A stretch of 33,678 bases of DNA from assembly GCF_019219825.1 (NCBI RefSeq), contig NZ_JAHUXH010000048.1:1-33678 (forward strand). The letters are read 5' to 3'. Under the pieces are notes generated by a model, which searched no databases, was not told the origin of the DNA, and was given only the letters and a program-made list of their open reading frames with translations. Numbering within the stretch: position 1 is the first letter of the stretch; every line of letters starts with the position of its first letter. Positions 26,065-33,388 of this stretch are shown here, piece after piece. The stretch comes from Streptomyces sp. TRM70350 (lineage in GTDB: Bacteria; Actinomycetota; Actinomycetes; Streptomycetales; Streptomycetaceae). Position numbers and translations under genes: made by a program.

Positions 26065-26405
26065 GCCTCCCGCCCCTCTTCCGCCCTCCCCGCATCCTCC
26101 CACCGCATCACCGGCCCGACGGCACCGGCCAGGTACCTCGTGGCCAGGCTCGCCACCACGCCCGCCGTGCTCAGCGACAGCAATGTGGTGACCAGGCCGA
26201 GGATCTCGTCGGCTCCGACGGGTGTGAAGCGGGCGGTGTCGGGCGGCCTCGTTTTCTGGGCCGCCACGGAGGAAAACGGCGGCTTTGCCCACCGCATTTC
26301 ACGTGAGGAGCCTATTTCCCCAGGTCAGCGACGCAGTGGAATTCATGCACTCTTCCCGTTGACGATCTCGTGGCCCGCTCCTCGTCGGCTCGCTACGGTT
26401 GAGCC
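26065..26405. other. Region upstream of the SNF2 gene
   Basis: No certain gene. On the minus strand, a frame different from the helicase contains a natural-looking hydrophobic stretch at about 26100-26240 (EILGLVTTLLSLSTAGVVAS, then LATRYLAGAVGP). It runs on, out of frame, over the helicase start and ends at 25929. It could be a small overlapping membrane gene (from about 26297) or debris. A TTGACG lies at 26359-26364, but no -10 box at the right distance was found. Confidence 0.4.
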
Positions 26406-26412
26406 ATGAACG

Positions 26413-26565
26413 ATGTGGGGCGCCCACTGCGACGGCACCATCGCCCTCATCCCCGCCGAGCGTCGTCGGCTGCGTATCCTGCGCGAGGCCCGCAACCTCC
26501 TCGCCCACCGCGTCCCCCTCGACGGTGACCGGCTCCGCCACCTGGTCGAGGAACTGTGCCGCTGA
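26413..26565 (+). CDS. Small hypothetical protein, 50 residues
   Basis: An ATG at 26413 opens a frame reading MWGAHCDGTIALIPAERRRL, RILREARNLLAHRVPLDGDR and LRHLVEELCR, stop TGA. Composition and the amphipathic helices look like a real small protein; the other two frames here are Pro/Ser-rich noise. No strong ribosome site is visible (GGTTGAGCC about ten bases upstream). Family not recognised. Confidence 0.45.
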   Translation: MWGAHCDGTIALIPAERRRLRILREARNLLAHRVPLDGDRLRHLVEELCR

Positions 26566-26711
26566 CAAAAGGCATCGCTCAGTAGGGCCAATCCAGTTCA
26601 GATCCAGCATTTACTGGAGACCGAAGACGCGACATGTCACCGACGACGCAGCCGAGCACCATTGTGAGCAGATCGAGGCAATGAAGAAGGAGATCGCTGC
26701 TACCTGAGCGG

Positions 26712-26966
26712 TCAGTAGTGGTAACGAGCCGCGAGGATGACGATCTCCTTGTCCGTCACCAGGTATACGAGGCGGTGCTCATCGTCGATTCGTCGCGACC
26801 ATGCCCCAGGCAAGTGGTACTTCAGCGGCTCGGGCTTGCCGATCCCCGTGAAGGGGTCACGCTTGACGTCCTCGATGAGCTTGTTGATCCGAGCCAGCAC
26901 CTTGCGATCATTCTTGAGCCAGGACGTGTAGTCCTCCCGGCCCTGATCCTCAAAGACGAGCCTCAC
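26712..26966 (-). CDS. yoeB: YoeB/Txe family toxin, ribosome-dependent mRNA interferase
   Basis: 84 residues, GTG start at 26966 overlapping the antitoxin stop (GTGA). Residues known to act in YoeB are present at matching positions: Glu46 (KPEPLKY), Arg65 (DEHRLVYLV) and His83-Tyr84 at the very end (ARYHY). YoeB binds the ribosomal A site and cuts mRNA when the antitoxin is degraded. It is full length and appears functional. Second gene of a two-gene operon. Confidence 0.95.
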   Translation of the reverse strand: MRLVFEDQGREDYTSWLKNDRKVLARINKLIEDVKRDPFTGIGKPEPLKYHLPGAWSRRIDDEHRLVYLVTDKEIVILAARYHY

Positions 26967-27247
26967 GCAGCACCCTCATGTGCCGCATCCGGCGAGTCAG
27001 GGTCGATCAGCTCTCGCTCAGACACGTTGATGTTGGCCAGGGCGTTCTCGTATGCCTTGAGCAACCGGCGAGCGTTCGCCGGAGAGCGCAGCAGATACGA
27101 GCCCTCCCGCAGAGCCGCGTAGTCCTCAGCCGAGATGAGTACAGCGTTGCCGTGCTTGGAGACGATCTCGATGGCCTCGTGATCGTCGTTGACCTTCTTG
27201 ATCAGCGGAAAGAGAGCCTTGCGGGCTTCGCTCGCGGTTATCGACAT
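26963..27247 (-). CDS. yefM: YefM/Phd family antitoxin
   Basis: 94 residues from ATG 27247 (GGGAG seven bases upstream); an upstream in-frame ATG at 27289 falls in the operator and is rejected. N-terminal DNA-binding Phd/YefM fold: MSITASEARKALFPLIKKVN, EAIEIVSKHGNAVLISAEDY. The C-terminal helix SPANARRLLKAYENALAN plus an acidic tail wraps the toxin. It neutralises YoeB and represses the operon together with it. The palindrome at 27268-27289 is the probable operator. Confidence 0.95.
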   Translation of the reverse strand: MSITASEARKALFPLIKKVNDDHEAIEIVSKHGNAVLISAEDYAALREGSYLLRSPANARRLLKAYENALANINVSERELIDPDSPDAAHEGAA

Positions 27248-27267
27248 GGGCTGGCTCCCTACATCAA

Positions 27268-27289
27268 GTGGTACCGAATAACGTACCAC
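27268..27289. promoter_or_regulatory. Operator palindrome of the yefM-yoeB operon
   Basis: Perfect 7-base inverted repeat GTGGTAC / GTACCAC with an 8-base AT-rich spacer, centred about 31 bases upstream of the yefM ATG. YefM-type repressors bind short GTAC-containing palindromes, so this is the likely autoregulation site. Confidence 0.7.
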
Positions 27290-27653
27290 TCTCAGCCGCC
27301 TACATCAGAACCAATTGCGTGGCGACCCATCAGGAAACCCAGCACCAACTCAGCGCGGGAAACAGCAGGGGGCCGACTCCCGGAGGAGCCGACCCCATCT
27401 GACCTGCAAGTTGTCAGGCTGCCAACGTGATGTTTCGGCACTCGCTCACACGTTGAAGCGGAATGCCTGCGGTCTGATCCTGACCTGCGGCGGAGCCCCA
27501 TCCAGGGCTCTGACCTGGGCTTTCCTGGTTGGCATGCGTTGGCTCCCGACGGCTATTTACGGGTGTCCTGCGGACTGGCTGCGGACTGCCCGGGTGCCCG
27601 GAAGGCAGAGAAACCCATGGCACCCCGGCGGGACCTGCAACGAGACTGCGCGG
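27290..27653. other. Intergenic stretch between yefM and the CPCC gene
   Basis: No certain gene. On the minus strand a frame ending at 27414 has a natural-looking C-terminus (GIPLQRVSECRNITLAA), and a hairpin follows 18 bases later at 27369-27396, so a short leftward gene or remnant may end here. Its upstream part overlaps the CPCC start and looks less coding. Confidence 0.4.
27369..27396 (-). terminator. Hairpin insulating the yefM operon
   Basis: As minus-strand RNA it forms a 12-pair stem (with two G-U pairs) and a UCCG tetraloop, followed by a short CUGUUUC. The plus-strand version has two mismatches, so a leftward terminator is favoured, upstream of the yefM promoter. Confidence 0.5.
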
Positions 27654-28040
27654 GTGAGCGACTCCTACCCCTGCCCCTGCTGCGGGCACCGCGTGCTGGA
27701 CGCGATGCCCGGCTCGTACGAGATCTGCCCCGTCTGCTTCTGGGAGGACGACGGGGTCCAGTTCCGCTGGCCCACCATGGCCGGCGGCGCGAACAAGGTC
27801 TCCCTAATAGAGGCCCAGCGGAACTACCAGGACTTCGGCGCCTGCGACCAGCACGGCCGCCAGTACGTCCGCCCGCCGGCCGAGGACGAGCCGCTCGACC
27901 CCGCCTGGCGCCCTATCGACCTGACGCGCGACTCCTTCGAGGACTGGGCAGCCGAGGACCGCGCCCCGTGGCCCGACGACCACTCGGTGCTCTGCTGGTG
28001 GCTGCCCACCTTTTGGCGCCGGGACCACTCCGCGTCATGA
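27654..28040 (+). CDS. Cysteine-rich CPCC family protein
   Basis: 128 residues from GTG 27654. The N-terminal CPCC domain is clear: YPCPCCGHRVLDAMPGSYEI followed by CPVCFWEDDGVQ, two CxxC-type knuckles likely binding one zinc. Next comes the usual SLIEAQRNYQDFGACD helix, then RPPAEDEPLDPAWRPID. Family members are small soluble proteins of unknown biochemistry, often near immunity-type genes. The GTG is chosen because the family starts one or two residues before the first Cys; the ribosome site is weak. It overlaps the HEAT gene (ATGA). Confidence 0.88.
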   Translation: MSDSYPCPCCGHRVLDAMPGSYEICPVCFWEDDGVQFRWPTMAGGANKVSLIEAQRNYQDFGACDQHGRQYVRPPAEDEPLDPAWRPIDLTRDSFEDWAAEDRAPWPDDHSVLCWWLPTFWRRDHSAS

Positions 28041-28768
28041 CCTCCCACATCGAGACACTCGTCCAGCAGCTCGACGGCAAGGCCGACGAGTCCTACGACG
28101 CCCGCGCGGAGCTGATCTGGATCGGCGCCGACGCCATACCCGCCGTCATCAACGGCCTGCCCTCCCTCGGCGGCTTCGGTCAGCTGACCGCCATCGAGGT
28201 CTTCGAGGAGGTGGGCGATCCCCGTTGCGGCCCCGCTCTCATCGGCCTACTGGACAGCGACAACCCGACCGTCCGCGAATGGGCGGCCATGGCCCTGGCG
28301 AGCCTGGAGATCGACGGCGCCATCGAGCCCCTGCGCCGCGCCTACCTCGCCTGCCTGGAACGGGCGACCCCACCGGACTGGACCGAGCCCGTCGGCATCT
28401 GCTGGGCCCTGACCGAACTCGGCGCACGCACCCCCGTCGTCCCACCGCTTACTGCCCACCTACGAGCCACCGCTGCGGACGACGCCCCGGGCTGGCCCTC
28501 GGCCCACTTCACCGAGATCATCAACGACCTGGCCGACCACGCCCAGGTGATCCTCTACTCCCAGTTCTGGCGGGTGGACGCCGGCGGCACGTACGGCGTC
28601 TCCGGCCCCGGCCTGGACTGGGAACTCGACTGGACCGCGCCCTGGGAGCACCTGGTCGAAGAGTCCCGCACCTGGTCCCTGCTGGAAGCCTCCGAAGCCC
28701 CCGCCGGCGACAACATCTTCGTCGCCCCCACCTGGATCGACCGTACCGACCTGCACCCGGAGAGGTGA
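28037..28768 (+). CDS. HEAT-repeat domain protein
   Basis: 243 residues from ATG 28037, inside the CPCC stop. Three or more HEAT-like helix pairs: ARAELIWIGADAIPAVINGL; AIEVFEEVGDPRCGPALIGL; NPTVREWAAMALASLEIDGA; and an acidic C-terminal half containing APWEHLVEESRTWSLLEASE. No catalytic site is visible. HEAT proteins of this size act as scaffolds and are frequent in immunity-type clusters. The DUF6000 gene begins three bases after its stop, so CPCC-HEAT-DUF6000 form one operon. Confidence 0.8.
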   Translation: MTSHIETLVQQLDGKADESYDARAELIWIGADAIPAVINGLPSLGGFGQLTAIEVFEEVGDPRCGPALIGLLDSDNPTVREWAAMALASLEIDGAIEPLRRAYLACLERATPPDWTEPVGICWALTELGARTPVVPPLTAHLRATAADDAPGWPSAHFTEIINDLADHAQVILYSQFWRVDAGGTYGVSGPGLDWELDWTAPWEHLVEESRTWSLLEASEAPAGDNIFVAPTWIDRTDLHPER

Positions 28769-28771
28769 CCG

Positions 28772-29404
28772 ATGCCGTTCCAACACCCCGAGGAGGTCGG
28801 CTACGGCTACGTGATCGAGCGCTACGCGGCAAGGAAGGACTCGGGCCACGCGCGCTACCTCGTCCTGAAAAGTGGTCGATTCCTGCGGCCCGAGTGGCCT
28901 CACGGCGAACGTTTCGCCCATCACCTCATCGACGACGCGGCCACGATCACCGATGCCGAGTTGGAAGCCCTCCTTGGCTACGAGTGGCGCTCGCGCCTCA
29001 CCGCCGCATGGCTGATCGGCGTCGACCGCCGCGATCGGTTCCGCGAACGCATCGGCGACCTGCTCCTGGCCAGCGAGGTCTGCTTCTCCGGTAGCGCCTA
29101 CTGCTTCGCCCTGGCCCGCTTCGGCACCCACGCGGACGCCGAGATCCTCACCGCCTACCTCGACCATTACCTCCCCCGCACCGACCTCCGCTACGACCAG
29201 CCCGCAGCCCTCGGCGCCCTCCTCCGCCTCGACGCCCACCTCGGCACCCACCATGCGGACCGCTTCACCCAGCCTGACGGTCTCTGGGACCAGTGGGTCA
29301 ATGCCCTGGCCCACCTCCGCGGCCACCCCGCATACACCCCCGTCGAGCGGCGCCACTCGACAGACCTCCAGTGCGAGTTCGCCAACGGCTGGCGACGCCT
29401 GTAG
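28772..29404 (+). CDS. DUF6000 family protein
   Basis: 210 residues from ATG 28772 with GGAGAGG just upstream. Recognised features: LTAAWLIGVDRRDRFRERIG, DLLLASEVCFSGSAYCFALA, RFGTHADAEILTAYLDHYLP and the end LWDQWVNAL. Helical and without a known active site. The family is common in Streptomyces accessory regions. Last gene of the CPCC-HEAT-DUF6000 operon. A role in immunity is a guess from context. Confidence 0.82.
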   Translation: MPFQHPEEVGYGYVIERYAARKDSGHARYLVLKSGRFLRPEWPHGERFAHHLIDDAATITDAELEALLGYEWRSRLTAAWLIGVDRRDRFRERIGDLLLASEVCFSGSAYCFALARFGTHADAEILTAYLDHYLPRTDLRYDQPAALGALLRLDAHLGTHHADRFTQPDGLWDQWVNALAHLRGHPAYTPVERRHSTDLQCEFANGWRRL

Positions 29405-29543
29405 GTCGCGGCGCAATCACCGGATCCAGGCCCCTAGTTCCCACCAGGTGGGGGCGTGAACAAGCCAAACGCACACCAGAAAGCCGGTTCTGCCCGACGA
29501 TGGAAATGCGGAAGACCGCCGACACGCGGAGACAGGGGGAACC

Positions 29544-29903
29544 ATGCGCATCGACGTGCGGGTAGGGGCCGAGGCAGACGAGCTGCGTTCACTGCACCAG
29601 TGGCTGGGGGCAGACAGAGAGATTCGCAGGTCATCCTCCTTGACACTCCAGGAGCAGCCTCCCGAGCCAGGGCACATGGGCGGTTTGCTGGACGTCATCC
29701 AACTGGTGACTGACAACGGATGGAGCGCTGCCTCCTTCGTGGTGGCACTGGCCGCCTGGAAGCGAACCAGGCCCCAGGACCCGCGGATCGAGATCAGGCG
29801 GGGTGACACCGTGATCGTTCTTACCCAGGGCAGCGATGCCGAGATCGAACGTGTCATTCGTGCCCTTGAGACCTCGACCGAGGATGAGGCACCTGGGACA
29901 TGA
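29544..29903 (+). CDS. EACC1, effector-associated constant component
   Basis: 119 residues from ATG 29544 (GGGGGAACC upstream). EACC1 traits: MRIDVRVGAEADELRSLHQW, REIRRSSSLTL, GHMGGLLDVIQLVTDNGWSA, then ASFVVALAAWKRTRPQDPRI and IEIRRGDTVIVL. EACC1 proteins are small alpha/beta partners encoded next to caspase- or trypsin-like effectors in actinobacterial conflict systems and are thought to link the effector to its regulators. It overlaps the caspase gene by ATGA, so the two are made together. Confidence 0.9.
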   Translation: MRIDVRVGAEADELRSLHQWLGADREIRRSSSLTLQEQPPEPGHMGGLLDVIQLVTDNGWSAASFVVALAAWKRTRPQDPRIEIRRGDTVIVLTQGSDAEIERVIRALETSTEDEAPGT

Positions 29904-31078
29904 GTGTGTTGCCCGACCCCGGCGCGACCCGAGCCGTGCTGATCGGCACCAGCCACTACGACCACCTGGAGTCGCTGCCGGCTGTGTCCAACAACCTGAC
30001 CGCTCTGGCCGAGGCGCTGACCGGACCCACCTCTTGGACCCTGCCGCAGGAGCATTGCACGATCCTCTCCAACCCCACGACTGCAGAGATGACCATGGCC
30101 GCAGTGCGAGCCGCAGCCGAGCAAGCGCGCGACACCGTGCTGATCTACTTCGCCGGTCATGGGCTGGTCGACCCCGAAGGGGACCTCTATCTGGCCATGC
30201 CGCAGTCCAAGCAGCAACGCGTGGAGACCGGACTGCCCTATCGGTGGATACGGCAGGCTCTCCTGAACGGCCGGGCCGATCGATGTGTCGTTGTCCTCGA
30301 CTGCTGCTACAGCGGTCTGGCCCTCGGGACGATGAGCGGCCCATCAGATCTGGCCGATCAGGCGGCCGTGGAGGGAACATTCCTGCTGGCCGCTGCTGCA
30401 GAAACACGCCAAGCACTCGCCCCGCCGGACGAGACCTTCACCGCGTTCACCGGCGAGCTCCTCGACACGCTTCAGACGGGCATCCCCAATGGGCCTGAGC
30501 TGATCGACTTTGGAGCGCTGTACCGGCACTTGCGGATCAGGCTGGCGGCTAAGGGGCGCCCCGACCCACAGGCGAGAGACAGGAACACCGGGGCCCGACT
30601 CGCTCTCGGCCGCAACCTGGCCTGCCTGCCGACAACCGCGACCACCCCTTCTGCCGACGGGGAGCCAGCCACAGGGCGCTCCTGGCCGAGTCCCTCGGGA
30701 ATCCGCACTGTCAAGGGTTTCTTCAAGTCGTTGGCCGATGTTCGTGTGACGAGCGGTCTCACCCATCAGATGGTCAGTCAACGTTCCGGTGGGCGCATCT
30801 CGCCCGGTACCGTCAGCAGGCTCTTGAACCGCGAGAGCCTGCCCAAGACCTGGCCCACCACAGCGGCGTATCTGTCCGCCTGTGGCGTGCCGGATCCGCA
30901 GGTCGCTGAGTGGCATGCCGTCTGGATGCGGTTGCTGGCGGATACGACGACCGACGCCGCACCGCTCACCGTCCCGCAACCGCGCCAGAACCAGAAGCCC
31001 ACCGTATTGCAGCGGTTGACCGGAAGAGTGTCCCGGCGAAACGGTCGCAGTCGAGATCACCGTTCAGGGAGTAGCTGA
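29900..31078 (+). CDS. EACC1-associated caspase-fold protease with C-terminal HTH region
   Basis: 392 residues from ATG 29900. Caspase fold (about 8-240): strand TRAVLIGTSHYDHLESLPAV; catalytic His87 in YFAGHGLVDPEGDLYLA; catalytic Cys136 in VVLDCCYSGLAL; EGTFLLAAAAETRQA; FTAFTGELLDTLQTG. After a loose linker (245-270), residues 271-345 (KGFFKSLADVRVTSGLTHQM, ISPGTVSRLLNRESLP, YLSACGVPDPQVAEWHAVW) resemble the XRE-like helix-turn-helix of Streptomyces regulators, and a basic tail follows (RRNGRSRDHRSGSS). It is probably a self-harming protease of a conflict system, held in check until triggered. The last 15 bases overlap the small membrane gene on the other strand. Confidence 0.9.
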   Translation: MSVLPDPGATRAVLIGTSHYDHLESLPAVSNNLTALAEALTGPTSWTLPQEHCTILSNPTTAEMTMAAVRAAAEQARDTVLIYFAGHGLVDPEGDLYLAMPQSKQQRVETGLPYRWIRQALLNGRADRCVVVLDCCYSGLALGTMSGPSDLADQAAVEGTFLLAAAAETRQALAPPDETFTAFTGELLDTLQTGIPNGPELIDFGALYRHLRIRLAAKGRPDPQARDRNTGARLALGRNLACLPTTATTPSADGEPATGRSWPSPSGIRTVKGFFKSLADVRVTSGLTHQMVSQRSGGRISPGTVSRLLNRESLPKTWPTTAAYLSACGVPDPQVAEWHAVWMRLLADTTTDAAPLTVPQPRQNQKPTVLQRLTGRVSRRNGRSRDHRSGSS

Positions 31079-31273
31079 GGCAGTCGGAGACGCCTGCTGC
31101 GGAGCCGGAACAGGTGCCTCGCTGTCATCACCGAAGACCGTGTTCCAGGCAGCAATAGCCAGCAACGCCGCCGTAATCACAAGGCCCGTCGCAGGCTTCT
31201 TCATCTGCTTGGCGGCCGGCGGCCGCACCCAGTGTCCTGCCCGGTAGTAGGGCTTGTCGCTCTTCTGCGCCAC
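31064..31273 (-). CDS. Small single-pass membrane protein
   Basis: 69 residues from GTG 31273 (GGAG about seven bases upstream). A basic N-terminus (KPYYRAGHWVRPPAAKQMKK) is followed by one membrane helix (GLVITAALLAIAAWNTVFG) and a short Pro/Ala/Ser tail, presumably outside. No family was recognised. Convergent with the caspase gene and overlapping it by 15 bases, an arrangement that could give mutual interference of transcription. Confidence 0.6.
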   Translation of the reverse strand: MAQKSDKPYYRAGHWVRPPAAKQMKKPATGLVITAALLAIAAWNTVFGDDSEAPVPAPQQASPTASATP

Positions 31274-31533
31274 CGCGCTCTCCCCCCGACAACGCTTCCT
31301 TCCGTTCCTTCGACAGTTTGGCAGCGTCCGTCCTGGGGAGAGGGCAAACGGCTGCGTCCGGCTGATTCTGGTCCCTGCAGAACTGGGCGGGTGATGGGTT
31401 GCCGTTCGGCTTGCCGCGCACAGCGGCCGAAGGCAGTGTCGTTGGTAACGGAATCAGCGTCGGTATTGGCACGCCGCCGTTGCCCATCAAGACTGCACAT
31501 ACCGAAGACCAGCGTTCCTATGGGGGTGTACCG

Positions 31534-31980
31534 ATGAGCGACCTGCTGGACGCGGTGGACACGGCTCACAACAACATCGAGCGCCTAACCGATCCGGGTG
31601 CACTACGCAACGCCACCGAGCAAGTGATCACTGTCGCGCGCCAGTGCGGCGCCCAAGCGGTCCTTGCCGCCAGCCCCGTTGCCGAGCGCTTGGTCGGCGC
31701 GCTCCTATCTTCGTGCAGCGACTTGGTCAGCTTGTCCTCGCAGGCAGCCGTAGCCTCACAGAACGTACTGATCGTGGACGTCAACCTTGCCAGCGGCACC
31801 ACGGTGGCGCAGGCCGCCCGCCACGCCCGCAGCCGCGGAGCACGACGTATCCACGCAGTCGTCCTCCATCAACTGACCGCGGTTGCAGCCCAGGCCGAAG
31901 ACTGCGGCGTAGATGCGTTGGACGTCCTCGGAGAACGACCGCCTACCCGCGCTTCTTCTACGACAGATTCGGGTCTGTAG
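31534..31980 (+). CDS. Phosphoribosyltransferase-like protein with altered PRPP loop
   Basis: 148 residues from ATG 31534 (GGGGG about eight bases upstream); the open frame extends to 31399 without coding character. The core resembles a type I PRTase: ITVARQCGAQAVLAASPVAE, QNVLIVDVNLASGTTVAQAA and RSRGARRIHAVVLHQL. The canonical PRPP loop is DDxxxTGTT; here it reads DVNLASGTT, so the second acidic residue is lost and catalysis is doubtful. It may bind nucleotides as a sensor. The 3' end overlaps the next gene on the other strand by 23 bases. Confidence 0.68.
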   Translation: MSDLLDAVDTAHNNIERLTDPGALRNATEQVITVARQCGAQAVLAASPVAERLVGALLSSCSDLVSLSSQAAVASQNVLIVDVNLASGTTVAQAARHARSRGARRIHAVVLHQLTAVAAQAEDCGVDALDVLGERPPTRASSTTDSGL

Positions 31981-32440
31981 TAGATACAGCGGGCAAAGCC
32001 GTGAGGGCCGCAGCTGCCGCCGCCGATCGCTTAGAGTCCAGCGCCTTACCACGTGCGAGCGCATCCGCCTTGCTCAGGCCAAGCGCCTCGCCGACTTCCT
32101 TACCGTTGCGGTACACAACCTGCTGGATCTTGTGATCGCGGCACACGTATCCCAGAGCACCTTCGATCATGAGGCGATGCCGGGGCGCCGCCTTGCGATT
32201 CCCGGCGGGGCTAACGTCCGCGACGCAGATCACCACGGCGTTGGGATTCAAGGCCGAGAGCTTGCTACTGAGCATGCGCCCCAGGTCTTCAACCTGGTCG
32301 ATGACCTCCAGCGCCGCAGTTCGAAGCTCACAAGCCTCCTGAATCTGGGGCTCGCCCTGCGATCCCCCCACGACAACACAGGTAACTACAGGACCTCGCC
32401 CTGCCGCTGGAAAGCCCACGCTGATCCCAAGTACCTCCAT
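31958..32440 (-). CDS. Hypothetical alpha/beta protein, possibly RNase H-like
   Basis: 160 residues from ATG 32440 (MEVLGISVGFPAAGRGPVVT). The order strand-turn-strand (EVLGISVGF, VTCVVVGG), a helix with CELRTAALEVIDQVEDLGRM, strand PNAVVICVADVSP and a later helix LSKADALARGKAL recall RNase H/RuvC-like folds. The acidic catalytic set is not convincing, so the fold call is weak. No ribosome site precedes the ATG, but a TATAGT -10-like box ends seven bases before it, suggesting a leaderless mRNA. It is divergent from the kinase remnant and overlaps the PRTase-like gene by 23 bases at the 3' end. Confidence 0.62.
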   Translation of the reverse strand: MEVLGISVGFPAAGRGPVVTCVVVGGSQGEPQIQEACELRTAALEVIDQVEDLGRMLSSKLSALNPNAVVICVADVSPAGNRKAAPRHRLMIEGALGYVCRDHKIQQVVYRNGKEVGEALGLSKADALARGKALDSKRSAAAAAALTALPAVSTTDPNLS

Positions 32441-32447
32441 GCACAGC

Positions 32448-32453
32448 ACTATA
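32448..32453 (-). promoter_or_regulatory. -10 box, probable leaderless promoter
   Basis: TATAGT on the minus strand, with seven bases to the ATG at 32440, the spacing expected when transcription starts at or next to the start codon. A -35 box is weak (GTTCCC-like). Confidence 0.5.
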
Positions 32454-32464
32454 GAGTGACGGGC

Positions 32465-33275
32465 ATGTCGGGAACGGTCATCGCCCAGGTCGGCAACCAC
32501 CAGGTCGGGAACCGCATCAGTGAGCGCTTCAGCGCCGTTCGGTATCGACATCGCTAAGGCGGTGCGCTGGGGACAGCAGCTCGGACACGGACTTGAGCGC
32601 GTCCACGCCGCCGGCCTACTGCATCGCGACGTCAAACCAGGCAACGTGTTCGTGGACACCGGCAATAACGTCCTGCTGGGAGATCTCGGTTTTGCCGCGC
32701 GGATGGATGCCGACGGCTATACCGCCGCGAACGGAACATACGCCACCGTAGCTCCAGAGGTACTGAGTACAGGCAAGTGCTCAGTGGCCTCTGACGTCTA
32801 CTCGCTAGCTGCCACCATGTTCTACCTCCTGTCCGGGCAGTACCCGAACGGGCCGATAACCCTGGGACGAAACGCCTGCAGGGAGCGAATTCTCCACGGC
32901 CAGTTCGACAAACTGCGCGATGTCGCCCCGTATGTCTCCCAGGGCCTCGGCAACGTCGTTGAACGAGGACTCTCCCTCGATCCAGTTACTCGTCCTAGCA
33001 GCGCGCAAGCTCTCGCAAACCAACTCGCTCAATGTTCACGCCCTCACAGACCTTGGCGCCGCGTCACACCCCACGACGGTCACGACCAGTGCTTTGAAGG
33101 GGGCGCCACCAACACGGCGAAGGCAGTCTCGGTCTGCGCGGTGCAGGACGCACGCGGCCGCTACAGCGTCGAGGTGCGCCACGAGACAGGCCGGCGAGCA
33201 CGCCAGCACGAGAAGAGCGGAGTCCAACGAGACAGCCTTCCTGCCGCATTGCGCACTGTGCTTCGCAACGTCTAG
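32465..33275 (+). pseudogene. Ser/Thr protein kinase remnant lacking the N-lobe
   Basis: An ATG at 32465 starts MSGTVIAQVGNHQVGNRISE and RFSAV, then meets a stop at 32556-32558. A different frame picks up at DIAKAVRWGQQLGHGLERVH. The Gly-rich loop, the VAIK lysine and most of the N-lobe are gone, so a deletion with frameshift is likely. The C-lobe is well kept: HRDVKPGNVFV (catalytic loop), DLG in place of DFG, VAPEVL (APE motif), SDVYSLAATMFYLLSG, RPSSAQAL. After it come about 80 residues containing AVSVCAVQDARGRYSVEVRH and ending AALRTVLRNV, family unknown. A GTG at 32520 could still start a 251-residue C-lobe protein that would not bind ATP normally. Confidence 0.7.
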
Positions 33276-33388
33276 CACGGCACCGAGGACCGCAGAATTC
33301 CATACCGTGCTGTCCCGCCCACCCGCACGAGTGAGCGGGTTACTGGATGCCTCCCCGCCAAGCTACACACGCTTACGGGCGGAAGCAG

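Noticed and set aside
23137..26409. Plus-strand open frame of about 1,090 codons opposite the SNF2 helicase
   Set aside because: Caused by high GC and lack of stops on the antisense strand; all helicase motifs are on the minus strand.
31128..31490. Minus-strand frame with natural-looking sequence upstream of the small membrane gene
   Set aside because: No ribosome site; it runs out of frame over the small membrane gene, and a possible frameshifted N-terminal extension cannot be proven.
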